From the NCBI GenBank assembly GCA_951799445.1, contig OX637288.1, forward strand, positions 10,604,501 through 10,668,500: a stretch of 64,000 nucleotides of DNA, given 5' to 3'. Both the position numbers and the translations under genes were made by a program. The notes under the pieces are model-generated. The model was given only the letters and a program-made list of their open reading frames with translations. It was not told the origin of the DNA and made no database searches. The DNA comes from Pseudisothecium myosuroides. Lineage: Eukaryota; Streptophyta; Bryopsida; Hypnales; Lembophyllaceae. Positions 1 to 12,354 of this stretch are shown in pieces. Numbering within the stretch: the first letter of the stretch is position 1; each line of letters opens with the position of its first letter.

Positions 1-305
1 ATAGTGTGAATGGATGGTGTTTAGGTGACAACAAGTAATGGTGATTTGGATGATAGTGTGAATGGATGGTGCTTAGGTGACAACAAGTAACGGTGACTTG
101 GATGATAGCGTGAATAGATGGTGCTTCATTGATGGTGATTAGTAGTGGCTTGGATGATAGTGTGAATGGATGGTGCTTAGGTGACAATGATTAGCGGTGG
201 CTTGGGTAATAGCGTGAATGGATGGTGCTTAGGTGACGGCAGTTGGTGGTAGCTTGGATGATAGCGTGAATGGATGGTGCTTAGGTCACAAGTAGTGGTT
301 GTGCT
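1..305. repeat. 52-bp minisatellite, about 5.8 copies
   Basis: Units start at 1, 53, 105, 157, 209 and 261, each exactly 52 bp, opening with ATAGYGTGAATGGATGGTGC and usually ending GGCTTGGATG. The sixth copy decays near 305. Unit 3 differs most (its middle reads TTCATTGATGG). The array touches the window edge and probably continues upstream. Short reading frames across it are by-products of the repeat. Confidence 0.95.
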
Positions 306-889
306 TAGCAACCCCATAGTGTCGCCATCTCTTGAAATCCATGTGCCACACATATATATCAACCAATTGGCATCTTTTGTAGTCATACTTTTTTATGTTA
401 TATATTTTACTAAGAATTTGTTGTTTTCCTCGCTATTAGTGACACTCAAAGATCTTTAGGCCCTTGTTTTTTGGGTGTAAGGACCTAAGCAATAGGATTT
501 TTTTATTAAAATTCCTAGTGTGTTAGAAAAAAAAATCTTGTTGAAACACCAATATATCAATATACCAATATATTTTAGGATTTTAAGATATATTGGAATT
601 TTGACTAAAGACCATCCTTCACTTGTTGGATGGTGAACGCATGAGATTCAAAAATGAGAAAAGAAGTATTTGACGTAAGACAAAATGTATTGGGGATATG
701 CTAAAGATGAATTAAAATAACTTTCTATCCCATACTAATCATATACATTGCCTAAGGCATAAGGCTCTTGCACATTTTTTAATTTGTTCAAATGCAAATA
801 TGCATCGGTACTTACAAAAAGAACTACAATAATTTTGTACTTAAATATATATTTGTAACCTTATTTTTTAGAATAGAGGTTTATAAAAA
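306..889. other. AT-rich intergenic sequence, nothing recognised
   Basis: No open frame with coding character, no clear terminal repeats and no RNA gene were seen. Runs such as ATATATCAATATACCAATATATT near 550 are simple AT-rich sequence. Confidence 0.6.
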
Positions 890-1985
890 AGAATTATCCT
901 TTCATTCAACTAATGAACATTGGTCACTTCACTTCATTTTGTTCTTGGTTCTTATCTTATTGTAAAGTTGAGAGGGAACCTAGTCCTACTAATATTTAAA
1001 GATGTTTTCTCCCTTTATCTGCAACAATTTCACATCCACTTTAATTTCTAATGAATTTGACTGATTCAATCGATGCACATTTAGTCTCATCTTCCTAAAA
1101 TTAGGCTATTAGGATCGATGGACTTTTTCTTTCAATCAGAGAATATTGGTCACATTACTTCATTCAGTCTTTAATTCTTATGTTATCCTAAAATTAACAG
1201 AGATCCTAGTACCATCAATGAAGAATCTTTTCTTCCTTTATCTACAACAGCTCGACATGCACTGTATCTTCGAGTGAATGTGACCGATTTGATTGACTCA
1301 GTCCACGCACATTCAATTTCATCTTCCCAGAATATGTACTGACCAAAAGGACGAATCTTTCCATTCAGTTAAGAGAATAATGGTCACCTTATGCACTTCA
1401 TTCTGTCCTTGATTCTAATATTATCCTCAAGTTAACAAGCCCCCTCGTACTATCATCGGCAAAGAATGTTCTACCTCCTTTATCTACAACAGTTTGACGT
1501 GATCCGCTTTATCTTCTAGTGAATGTGACCGATTCGATTGACTCGATCCACGCACATCGAATCTCACTCTTCCTAGAATGTAGATTGACCAAAAAGATGA
1601 ATTCTTCCATTCAACTGGAAAATATCAATCACCTCACTTCATTCTGTTCCTCATTCTTATATTGTCCTGAAGTTAACAAGACCCCTCGTACTGCTGGCAA
1701 AGAATGTTTTGTCCCCTTTACATGATTCAATTTGACTGACTTAATCTGGCTGAATGGAAGGATTCATCCTTTCGGTCAGCCTATATTCTACAAAGATGAG
1801 ATTAAACGCGTGTTGATCACATCAATCAAATTGGTCACCTCACTTCATTCTACCCCCAATTCTTATATCATCCCAAAGTTAACAAGACCCTCGCACTATC
1901 ACCAAAAGAATGTTTAGTCCCCTTTATATGCTAAAATTGAACATACACTTTAATCTTCTAGTGAATTTCACTCATTTGAGTGTAC
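890..1985. repeat. Degenerate tandem array, period about 200-240 bp, five copies
   Basis: A recurring block carries in order: a TTTATCTACAACA-like landmark (near 1015, 1237, 1479, with weaker forms near 1716 and 1919), GAATGTGACCGATT, a CACGCACAT segment, CTTCCTAGAAT, CCATTCAA, then CACTTCATTCTGT and TTAACAAG. Landmark spacing is about 222, 242, 237 and 203 bp. The copies are well diverged, so the array is old. Small open frames inside are fragments of the repeat unit. Confidence 0.8.
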
Positions 1986-2216
1986 CCTTACCCAAAAGAG
2001 GCAATTCCACCCCCTTCCCTCCCCACCCAAGTAGCCGCCAGTGTCATCAGTGCAGAGAAGCGAAGAAAAAATTGGGGGCAGGCCTTTGAACAAAAGGGCC
2101 CCCCGCCCTTTACTTCTCTGCAGCCCCAATCAACAGTCCCCATAACCGCACGTTCTCCCAAATAGTGTGACCCCAAATATAGTCTAACTTACCCACAAAA
2201 CACACACCAAATTCAA

Positions 2217-2415
2217 TATAAGCTAAGCTAAGCTAAGCTACAGGCCATGGAACCAAATGCCGCAGAGAGAGCAAAGGTTCTCCAAACTCAAACCAGACAA
2301 TCGGTAGCTTAGCTATGGCGACGATCTGACCTAGAACACTGAAAACCATACGAACTCATCGGGACACACGGAATACAAACGCATATAAAATGGGATACAA
2401 GGCCGCAGTACAAAA
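2217..2415 (+). promoter_or_regulatory. Putative core promoter of the ALMT gene
   Basis: A TATAAAA box lies at 2384-2390, so transcription would start near 2415. Just upstream, GCTAA is repeated in tandem (2223-2240). The base composition becomes GC-richer here and stays so into the leader. Assignment is by position and TATA match only. Confidence 0.4.
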
Positions 2416-3786
2416 GGTTTACGAAGCTCGAGAGCACAGCTCGCAATGCCGGAGTGTGAGCGAGACGAAGTTTGCTTAAACATTTTCGACCTCGCTCTTG
2501 TTGCTGTTGTTTCTGTTGCTGCTGTGTGATTTTTTTCGGTTTCAGAGCCGCTTCCCCCGCAATTTCCTGTTTGCCAGCCTTTGAAATGGTGCCAGTTTCT
2601 TCTTCTTCTTCTTACATACAGGAGCTTCGTTTCTGAGCGCCTCAGTCTGTGTGAAGCTCTAGTTCTCAGACACTGCTGCTAGTGTTGTGTATTGCTAGCT
2701 AGCTGCAGCAGCAGTGGAGTCGGTTCATCATCTTGTCTCGGGTTTCTCGCTTTTCTTTTTTGTCCTGGAGCTACATTGCAGTGCCTATTTCGGTTTTGTG
2801 TTGTTTTGTTGTTGGCAACACCTGGCACGCGCGCGGCGGGGAGACTTTCTTGGCTGCGTAATGCAATTAGCTTAATATTAGCTCACCGTCGTCGTCGTCT
2901 TGTGAGAGTAGAAGTCGTAGTAGTACTACCGACGGTGCTAGCTGCTGTTTTTTTTTTTTCGGTTTGGTTGTTTTTTTCTGTTGTAGAGGTGCTCGGGGTT
3001 AGTTGTGTAATGGTAGAGTGGTCAAGAGCTGCAGGTTTGTTTTTTCGGAAAGTTTCGATGAGGTTTTGGTGAGGTTTTTGTTTTTGTTTTTTTTGTGTGT
3101 GTCTAGCTTTGGACTATTGGATTAAGCTAGAAATTGCGCCAACTTGAAAGGTTGAGAGTTTTCTTGTTGTGCAAGTTCGTCGTTTTGTGCTTGGAAGCTT
3201 TGTTGTGTCGCGGCTGCGTAATTTTCACTTTGTTATGCGCCGTTGGTGTTTTGTGCAAGCGTGTATCTTACACATGTACTTGTTTTCTGTGAAAATGTGA
3301 GGGATGTTGGAGTGTCGTGATTCCTGCCAACTTGGCTCTTCTTCTTTTTTGTTTTTCCAATTTCAAATGGGCCAGTGTCCACTTTTGGTTGTCCCTTCCG
3401 TTGACTACGTGCTACAGTCTAGCTGCCGCGTTTTTAACTCTTGCCTCACGTCGCCGGTGCGGGTATCGTTCGCTTGCAACTACAAAGATTTGCAAGTTGT
3501 CTGTGAAAGCAGCTATTGACCTTGGTTCTTTGGCCATCGCGGTGTTCCAAATGCCTAACCCTGGGCAATAACAAGACACTGAAGCGATCGAATGATTGAG
3601 CTCAGTATCTTCTCGTGTCGATGACCACTGCCACCATCAAGAGCAGAAAATCGAGTGCATGAATAAGAGATTATTCTATCAGCCTTGGTTTTGTGCCATA
3701 TGCATTTTGGTGTTTGGAGCTGAAGATCGGAGGGAAGCAGCAAGACTAGGGCAGGCAGGAGCAGAGTCACGGCTTATGCGGTAACT
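2416..3786 (+). other. Long 5' leader of the ALMT gene, probably with an intron
   Basis: About 1.4 kb separates the TATA-like box from the coding start. It is T-rich with polypyrimidine runs, includes a CGTCGTCGTCGTC run near 2886, and contains several short upstream open frames (for example 3304-3519). None resembles a known protein. A leader intron is likely, as AG/GTTTGT-type donors and pyrimidine-rich acceptors occur, but its borders cannot be fixed from sequence alone. Confidence 0.45.
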
Positions 3787-6700
3787 ATGAATCAGCATGA
3801 CCTAAGTAGTGAAGGAATAGTTTCACCGGGTGCTCCGGTTGCGCAAGCCCCACCCCAGAATTTAACCTCAGCTGGCACAGAAACGATTGAAGTGAAGGTG
3901 GAGCCGACCTTGACTCGTGTGGACTCCATCGAAGGTGGACCCCGGCGAATTACCCGAAAGGAGAAGCTGAAGCAGAGAATCCGTCAAGCGGGACAATACT
4001 TGAAGGCTCATGATAAGGAGCAATGGTATGGCTTCAAGGTTGCAATAACCATGGTGATCGGCTCGGTTCCGGTTCTCGTTCGTCCCCTTTACGACTACTT
4101 TGGAGTGAACAGCTTCTGGCTTATTATAAGTGTAAGTGTGCTTCCTCCTGACCTGTTACTTGTTCGCAATTTGCAATTTACTTCAATGTTGAATTCGTTA
4201 CAACGTTAGTACGGTTTGAATAACAACCAAAAACAGAATTAGGGTTTTTGGTGCTGTCATTGGCCATTGACATTTCTTAGTGAAGGAGTTGTGTTCCGCT
4301 GGAGAAGTCGATTTGCCTTTACATCTGCTTAGAAGTTATTAGTTGGCATGTTAAGGGTCTAATCTATGAGTTTAAGAGAGCTTTAGACATTGACTTTGTG
4401 TGTGCCAATTTTCAGGTTATTATTATTTATGAGCCTACTGTGGGCAGTTTATTGTCCAAGGGGTTACAACGCTTGGGTGGGACGGTATTTGCTATTGTAC
4501 TGTCTCTTATATGTTCTCAAATTGCGGATAATTCTGGGCGAGCCGAAGTGTATCTGATCCCTGTGTTCTTGTATCTGGGAGCGCATGTGCTTGGTTTCCT
4601 TAGACAGGTACTATTTTCATCAGTGCCCAATCATTTGGATATGTTAAATGTCATAAGACTTTCTTGGTACAATTTGGCCAGTCTTTAAAGGTATGAGCAT
4701 GGATAGCTTGTCTATTTAGATTGTTTCGACGCGTTGAGAGCATCCAGAGCAGGGAAGCTTGGGTCAGAGAGCGTAGAAATGGACCAGGTCCTTTCTGTTA
4801 GTTTTTTTGAATTTTATTTGGTGAATATAAAGAGAAGTATCAAACGCGAAAGTCTATTTTCTGCATATCATCTTACAATAGGAGGCCGGATGTTCCTTCA
4901 CAAAAGTAGGTATAAATGATTGTTATATGGGCTCATCCATGATTTACAGTTATTAACTGGGGGCTCCATACTGGCATATTCTATTTCTAATGCAGTTGAA
5001 ACACACTGATCTAGCGTTATGCACCTTCCAGACAAGGACTTGAATACGTCTCCACATTTGACATGAATATGAGCTTGGTTTTCTTGAAATATGAAATCTG
5101 TACTGTTAGAATGCGAATTTCCGGACATGGCTATCTTGGTGCTGACCAATTCCTCCGCTCTCTCCAGGTGCCCCCTTTGAAGAAGAAGTATGATTATGCT
5201 GCCCTTATCACGCTTATTACTTTTGGATTGCTCACATTGAGTGAGTGAGTACATTTTCAACGCCACAAACTCCGATGCATTTCCTTGATACTCTCTAGAT
5301 GCTTCCATCTCTACCACTAGATTTGTATTCCTTGAGAGCTGATTTCAGTTATGTAGCGGTAACCTGGTTGAATGTTCGCAAAACACCAGGCTCATCTCTT
5401 AGGTTGTGGAGTGATGATGTCTTCAGATGGAGCCACTTGTTTCGATCGTCGCTAAGAACTGTGAAACACGTACTTAACTTCATGTGGATTTCCTGTGTGC
5501 TTCGTCCTACTTTTGAATTCAGGTATCGCACACGCTCGGGGCCAAGGCTCGCGGGCTTGCGGATGTTGCTTATTCTTGTGGCCTTCATAATTTCATTTGG
5601 GACCAACATATGTATCAAGCCAAATTTTGCAGGCAAGGATCTGCATCAGATGGTTTCTGCACATTTTTCTAAAGTAAGTATTAAGAGTGCATTTGTTTCT
5701 CTAATTATTTCCAAAAGATGTTTTCATTCAAAATGGCATATGCTTTTGTCCTTGTTTGAAACTGTGCTGTCCAGTTTCTATAGAACTGTGCCCGGAACGG
5801 ACAGAGCTGGTTGGAATGGTGTCAACTTGATCCCAGAGTTTGATGCTGGTGGACTCTGGCTGGATTTGCAGGTCGCGAGTGCATTGGATGCTTGTGTTCA
5901 AGCGTACTTAGCAGGATCTCGGTCTCCGGAGCTTCAGAAATTGATAGATGGGTCTGAACCTGAAGACGAAGTGCATGAAGGCTACAGAACTGTAATCCTT
6001 GCAAAAGCAGATGAAGATACACTGGTTAGTTTCATTCTGCTGTGCCACTGCAAGGCCTCTCCTCCTAGATAAAATATTAGGAGGCTTTTTATTGCGTTCA
6101 TCAAACACACATGCCTTCTCATTTGTATCCTTTTTGAATTGTTGTTTATCATCATGTTTTCATGCTTGTGCGTGACACCGTATTTTCTTGCTGGAGTCTT
6201 AAACTGAAGCTCCATGTCCAGCAGATTCTAGTTAATATATAGTAACTGGTTTTCCTTATCATAGGTTTTGTGATGTTAAAGGGTGTCAATAAGTCAGTGC
6301 CTACTGTAACTCATAATCCGTCGTGTTATTGTGCAGCATGACATGGTGATTTTCGAACCTCCTCACGGGCATTTCCATTTCAAGTATCCATGGGAGCTGT
6401 ATAAAGATGTCTCGCGTATTTGCCGGCATTGCATGTATACAGTGGTAGCCATGGACGGCTGCCTCCGCTCGGAGATTCAATGCCCTGTACATCTTCGCCA
6501 ATTGCTGGCTCTCCCCATGACCCGCCTAGCTGGAGAAGCGATCAAGGTGCGTCTTACATACCCCGTTCTGAAACTACGGTTTATTTTTTGGGCAGCCGCC
6601 ACAATGGTTTGAAAAGTTTGCCACAAAGTCTAGCGTACTGTAACTCAGCTAGAGGAAATTTACCTGAAAATGGTTAGAAGAGCCCCACGTATTTGTTGAG

Positions 6701-8232
6701 ATGGGGTCTCATTTACTTCATGCGAAAGAAATGAGATGGCAAGTGCGGATGTTAGTTATATGGGTACATCTGAATCCACTTCGGAGAGTTTGGCCTTTTT
6801 TATGTTCTCAATTTGGATATGGAGGCTTAAAACACGAGTGGTATCAATGTTCGTTATTGACGAATGCTGCTCGAACCATGAATTGATCAGGTATTAGAAG
6901 TTATGGGAGAGAGTGTATCAGAGATGAAAGTGGTGAATCTTCGGCCATACATCAGTGCTGTGGAAGCCGCAGCCTTGGATCTGCAGAAAGAGCTGCAGGA
7001 GAAGGCTATGTCGCTGATAACCCCTTCTCCTGAGACAGACAGGTATTCATTATTTGTGAGATGGAACCACCAATCTCCCCACATGCAATCAGATCTCCCA
7101 TTTTCATAATCACAAACTGATTTGTATGCCTAGCTTTGTTACGGGCTAACTTCAAACCTTGCGCTCTGAACAGGTGGGTTGAGACTTTTTTGGATGAAGA
7201 CGATGAGAGAGCAAGGGCCAGCATGTCGAGCAGCAAAGCGAGGGGTTCTGCAGGTATCTTTCATCAACTCTTTCCCAAATGAATGATATGGTTTTATTTG
7301 TTCGTAGTCCGGTGAAGTAAATGATGTTTGCGTCGTAATTGTTTCCAATCTGCGTTTTTTGACTCGTGTAGCTGCCGAATCAGCAGAAGGAAAGCGAGCT
7401 TCAACAGAGGACGATGAATCCGTGGAGTTCTCTTTTCCAATCATGCATGTGGAGGAGTCATTTGACGACGGTTATCTGCACACGGACTCATACGGTCATC
7501 AAAGCCGTGTGACGCCAGAGCGCAGTAAGTTTCTCAGCTGGCACTTGTACCAACTTCGCTTTCTTTGCCTTTCCTACGACTCAGGGATCGATCATGGCTT
7601 TATGAATAGAGCTTGCAAATAAACAGTGTGAAGGCAATCTACAAGTTCACTTGGAAAATGAACATGTTGGTCTCGAGTGTCACAAGCTTTGACTCAAATG
7701 GATTCGGAAAAAAGATTGTGTATGGATGCCAAGTATAGTGATAAACATTATTCCCAGGAAGGTGTTTCTAGCCATGTTGTTTCTTTCTCTCATTTTTTTC
7801 TGAAGCAAAAGCGTCTACATTGAATGATCTTATAAGGTCCAAGCCTTGCGTGTTTTTTCAGGCCTTCTTCAAAGCACACCTTCCGACATACAAGAGAGGC
7901 ACCGTTCTTCAGTGGAGCTCACTTACATGGACCCCATAATACCGCCCCCTTCTCGCCAGGGCTCCCTGACTGATCGGATCAGTCGAAAACCCAGCAGTCG
8001 GCAACTACTGGTGCCCGTTCCAGGAGGAATTGCAGTTTTGTCATTAGTTCAGTTTGTATGTACTCTGGTAGAATTTGCGGCCAAGTTGAGCTTGTTGGTG
8101 AATTGCGTCAACAACTTGAGCGAGAAAGCGGGCTTTACTGGAGATGGCAATCTTCAGTCTAGGAGGGAGTCCAACGCGGAGTCTAGTAGGCGAACTCCTC
8201 AACATTTAGAAAAGGTGACTACCGATTCATGA
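3787..8232 (+). CDS. Aluminium-activated malate transporter (ALMT) family anion channel
   Basis: Exons: 3787-4131, 4416-4607, 5168-5244, 5523-5673, 5872-6024, 6337-6546, 6891-7042, 7174-7253, 7372-7524, 7862-8232. All introns are GT-AG, the phases agree, and the product is 627 aa. ALMT proteins are plasma-membrane or vacuolar channels for malate and other anions. Residues 1-85 are a polar N-terminus. The hydrophobic half follows (WYGFKVAITMVIG; WLIIS joined to VIIIYEPTVG at residue 115/116; a YDYAALITLITFG helix; LRMLLILVAFIISFG). The cytosolic half carries the family hallmark FEPPHG (about 312-317; usually WEPxHG) followed by YPWELYK and RHCMYTVVAMDGCL. The tail keeps the ALMT C-terminal helix (LVEFAAKLSLLVNCVNNLSE). 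At 627 aa it is at the long end of the family because of a serine/acid-rich segment (about 440-520). The start is the first ATG of the open exon. Transported ion and membrane cannot be told from sequence. Confidence 0.93.
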
Positions 8233-9482
8233 CGGCGACAATCAACTGCAATTCCCGCTGCCTCGGTTATAGCTCTGGAGATATACATGGCGTTGAGTAC
8301 TCTCATTAAAATTTTAGGCTCCAGCACGAAGGTACCTCAAAAGTGGGTACATCACATCATAGAACGTTTTGTCGATCTTTCTCTACGATCCTGCTGATGG
8401 CGTGAGCTTAATTTTTTTCCCCTCTCTCAGGAAGGAAGATCCGATATACGGTATCCTCTCAAGTGGTAAGCATCAACAGGCTGCCTCACTCATTCCCACT
8501 GAATTAATCAATGCTGGGTGTTCACTTCATTTTGAGGGGGACCGGACTACTCGAAGAAATTTATTTGGTACCCCTGCTTCAATTGTCGCTGTAGCTGTCG
8601 TTTCATCCCAATGATGCCGCTGTCTGTCTGTCGAATAAGGTGTACCGACTTGAGAGGATACTATTTTTTAAGCATTTGAACCAATTGTAGGAGACAGTGC
8701 GCTTTCATTCAGAGATAACTGTTAATAGAGCTTACTGGAGAGATCACTTTGGTGCAACAATTTCAAGAATCAAGAGCCAAATCTGAGTCCTCATTTTATT
8801 GTCGTTTCTCAATTCTGTTTCCATGCATTATTTTCTGTATTTTCGTTCAGAATTTCTGGAGTTTCGTTTTCATTAGTTCAAGTTCGTTTTCGTTTTTCTA
8901 TGTGTGAAATACCCTTATGTGTTTCAGTTTCATATCCTTCCTGTTTGGCATATTTCATTTCCTCTTCTTTAGTTAATTTTCAACGTACAAAAAAAAAATT
9001 CTTTGTGAAATTTTCATTCCTTTGTGTTTGAAATTTTTCATTTCATCTGTTTTTCATTTCCTATTCTGCTGTGGAATCTCGATCAACTTACCAGTGAAAT
9101 TCTACTTTCTATTCATTTCTTTACAATTCACATGTGAAAGTGATTTGATTTTCTTTTAACTTTTGAAATTTCATTTCATTTACAATTCCAAAATTTCATT
9201 TCATTTTCATCTCCAAACTTTGAACTGAATTTCATCTGTGAAAGTTTCATCAGGTTTTCATTTGATTACTTTCATTTTTATTCTTGAAATTTCCATCACT
9301 CCGACTTCCATTAATGAATTTCAATCTCGTTTCCAATCTCTGAAGTTTCATTGATTTTGCTCGGAAGCGGACAAGGAAACGTTTCAAGCACGTTGAAAGT
9401 AACTCCTTCCACATGACATCCACTGTTATGACAGATTATAGAACAGAGATATCCCCGCTTCTGGCCTCTTTTTTGCAATCAC
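8233..9482. other. ALMT 3' region and degenerate TTTCATTTC-rich tract
   Basis: The 3' untranslated region probably ends before about 8800. From about 8810 to 9365 the + strand is dominated by irregular repeats of TTTCATTTC and TTTCGTTTC, a low-complexity pyrimidine-rich tract without clear period. No gene is seen. Confidence 0.55.
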
Positions 9483-9486
9483 TTAA

Positions 9487-10077
9487 CCCTTTAACGCCCA
9501 GAATTGGGCTACAGTTTTACAATACAAAACAACCTACATACAATATACTTGGGCCTTAAAGGAATTGAGACAAATGGCTATTAAGGGACAGGCACCCAAT
9601 ACCAATAGTGACCCAATAGTGTTACTCTCGAAGTAGGGTTGTCATTCTAAAACATATATCTAGGTAAAGCATAGATAGCTTATTATTTTGGTCAAGAAAC
9701 AATAAGCCATCTATGGCCTACTTATATTTAAGTTTTAGAATAAGTACCCTCCTTGGATAGTGATGCCATTGGGTGCATTGTTGGTATTGGGTGTCTCTCC
9801 CTTATAAACTGAGCTTAAACAATTGGCTAGGATGCTAATGATTAAGTTAAATTCATGCCAAGCCAACCCTTGGGATGCCAATTCAAGTGAAGTGAAGGGA
9901 GCCGTCCATCTGTGGGCAAAGTAAAAGGAACCATCCATTTGCGGGCAAAGAAAGATGTGAAAGCTTTCATTGGGATGATAGTCTTTCCTTGGGATGTGCC
10001 ATAGAGCATTAAATGCAAGGCAAATTGTATGCAAAATTTTTTATAGGCCATTTTTGGCCCCCTTTGGCCTTAAAGGG
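9487..10077. mobile_element. TTAA-flanked MITE-like element, 591 bp
   Basis: Flanked by TTAA at 9483-9486 and 10078-10081. The left end reads CCCTTTAACGCCCA and the right end, in reverse complement, CCCTTTAAGGCCAA (12 of 14 match). It has no coding capacity. A foldback structure sits inside (9582-9804). The end structure matches the other TTAA-flanked elements of the window. Confidence 0.75.
9582..9804. repeat. Imperfect foldback, two arms of about 105 bp
   Basis: The left arm starts TAAGGGACAGGCACCCAATA and the right arm, reverse-complemented, TAAGGGAGAGACACCCAATA. Pairing continues through TATTCTAAAAC-like segments to the ATAGATRGCTTATT segments flanking a short centre near 9695. Possibly a separate foldback MITE with TA at both edges, nested in the surrounding element. 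It could also fold as RNA. Confidence 0.7.
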
Positions 10078-10479
10078 TTAAGGTGAAAACACCTAAAACC
10101 GTCTATTTGAGCAATTTGGCATAGTTGAAGGCACCTTTTCTAGAAAAAATATTTTTGGAGTATTAGCAATTGAAAATCATAAATTTTCAAAAAAAAAAGT
10201 AAAATTTTTGCTTCATAAATCTAATTTTCATGAATTTTCAAAGTAGAACTCCCTAGGGCATCCTAAACCATACTCTAGTAAAACTACCTTGGTTCTGACA
10301 TAGAAATCCAAAAAAATCAGCAGCCCATATTTAACAATTAAATATACGGATGTTTTAATGTTTACTTTTGCGGGAGTTTTTTGTTTTTTTAAAACACCGG
10401 GACAATTTCCATTAAATGGGTAAACAATACAGGGAACCAGAGGCAATAACCTCGGCGAGACTTTTACAAGAGTTTTTAA

Positions 10480-12350
10480 CTCCTAAAGTTCCTTGACTAT
10501 GTTATCATCAAAAACGCTCTAAAACTGCCATTTCTAATACATGTACCAAGTTTAGAGAAAAAAAAAATTTGGGACACATATAACCGTAGGATCTTATAGT
10601 ATGCTGGTTTGAATAGATGTGGAAAAGCTTTCAGAAATTTCTATAATGTGGATTGCAAGATATTAGCATTTGAATTGGTAGAAATCCTTTTTTTGGCCTT
10701 GCAAAAATAAGGCAGTTGCACTTTAGAAGGTCACATTCGTATGAAAACATGTCCGTGTTGGTAGTGCTTATTTGTATTCATTTTCAAGGCAAGTTGGCTA
10801 CATGCTTGAAAAATTTCAAATCATTTGGAATTGTCCAATATATAGGAAAAAATAGTAAGTAGAAAGAGGTAGAGAATGATTAAAAGTACTAAATTGTTAA
10901 GAATTTAGTTATGGAATTGAAAAATGCCAATCCCAATCGTTGTAATGTTGTAATAAACAATCTACATCCTATGATTTTATTTTTTTCCAAAATATTGAAA
11001 ATTGAGTTAAATAAGGGACTTCAAAGTTTATTTTAGAATATAGAATCTATAATTGCCCTCAAACTAAAACTCTTCATAACCTTCATCTCATTAATCAAAA
11101 TGGAATGATTCAAAGCTTTACACACACACACACAATATATATATATATATATATATAAATCTAAAAAATCAATTTCAAATTTTTGTTTTTGAAAAAAGTG
11201 ATTTTTTTTATGTGCCCGGATTTTTCGGTCTAGAAAAAAAAAAACTACATATTATACAATTTTTTTAACCATATAGGCAAAAGTTTGGAAATTACTAGGC
11301 CTTAACCCCCAAATGACCTTGAAGACACAGTTTGTCCCTGAGCTATTTTTGAAAGTGAATAATGCAGAATCAATTTTGAATTAGGTAAAATTCTGAACTA
11401 TACAAATTAGGGTGCTTCAAGTGCTAAAAAAGGAAAAACTTTCATATTTGGCAGTTGACATGGCATTCTTTTGGAAGGCCCAGACACGGAGGAGACCCTC
11501 CGTTTTGGAAAATGAAGGTATCCTACCAACATGGATTGGAGGTTCGGGTGACAAGGCCCCGACCTGGCAAAAAAACATTGCAGGACTTCAATTGGCTTTG
11601 TACTCCTTCACCACTCCGCTCACCAGATGCGCCAGGTCATGTAGCCCACGGGTTTTTTACCTGCCACGCTAGCTTCTGCCGAGGCCACCCTTCCCTTCAC
11701 CGGGTCGTATTTAGATAGCCCTTGGAAATGACCCAAATTTTGTCCATGTTCTTTCCACCATTTGGATCATTTTCCGTCCTGAAATGTATTTTTCCAAAAA
11801 ACAGATGGTACTAAATCGGTGCAGTAACCCTGCCGAACACCCTGAACTTTGGCATTACTAAAACTTCACATAAAGTTATCCCTACCGCAGATTTTTTTGG
11901 AGCCAAGTGCTTTACATCTTATCTTCCACCTTGTACAAAAAATGGCACCTTGTTTCAATCTACATTTTTTCAGCAACTTCCACCAAAGATTTTTGAACTT
12001 CTGAAAAATAAGTGATTTGGCAACCAAGTGCCGAAAAAAGAAGGAGAATTTAATGAAGTTTTTCAAATAATTTGGGATCACCAAAAATTGTAATATGATC
12101 CTCGCAAAGCATACTAGCAATTGGTATTATTACATCTCAGTTTAAACCCTAAACTTAATTATAAATTTTTTGTTTATTTGCCTCTCTGACACGGGACAGA
12201 ATTGAAGTTCAGGAAATCCCAGGATCATTTTGGGGTTAAAAGAAAACCTCATGTATGAAAATTTCAAAGAAAAAAAATAAAAATTCCATTTTTAATAATT
12301 TGCCTAGAATTGCTATCTTGCCAAAAAAACTCATCTTGGTTGTTTAAGGG
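10480..12350. mobile_element. Family A TTAA element, interrupted by a second element
   Basis: TTAA flanks lie at 10476-10479 and 12351-12354. The left portion (10480-11305) matches, inverted, the elements at 26191-27124 and 36612 onward, and matches directly 54967-55912: shared landmarks include AAAACTGCCATTTCTAATAC, ATTTCAAATCATTTGGAATTG-like text and GGAATGATTCAAAGCTTT. The family continues at 12236 (TGTATGAAAATTTCAAAG...). Without the insert the element is about 940 bp, the same as its sisters. No protein is encoded; a (CA)n/(TA)n run at 11121-11156 is a local expansion. Confidence 0.8.
11306..12235. mobile_element. TTAA element nested inside the family A copy, 930 bp
   Basis: Ends are CCCCCAAATGACCTTG and, reverse-complemented, CCCCAAAATGATCCTG (13 of 16 match), with TTAA directly outside both ends (11302-11305, 12236-12239). 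The host sequence reads GGCC-TTAA before and TTAA-AAGAAAACCTC after. The intact sister at 26 kb has a single TTAA between the matching flanks. The inner part contains a GC-richer stretch (11,470-11,700) of unknown origin and no recognisable protein. Confidence 0.85.
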
Positions 12351-12354
12351 TTAA

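Noticed and set aside
2692..3072. 126-codon frame in the ALMT leader
   Set aside because: Low-complexity serine/leucine/valine text in T-rich leader DNA with no ATG start of its own; at most an upstream frame.
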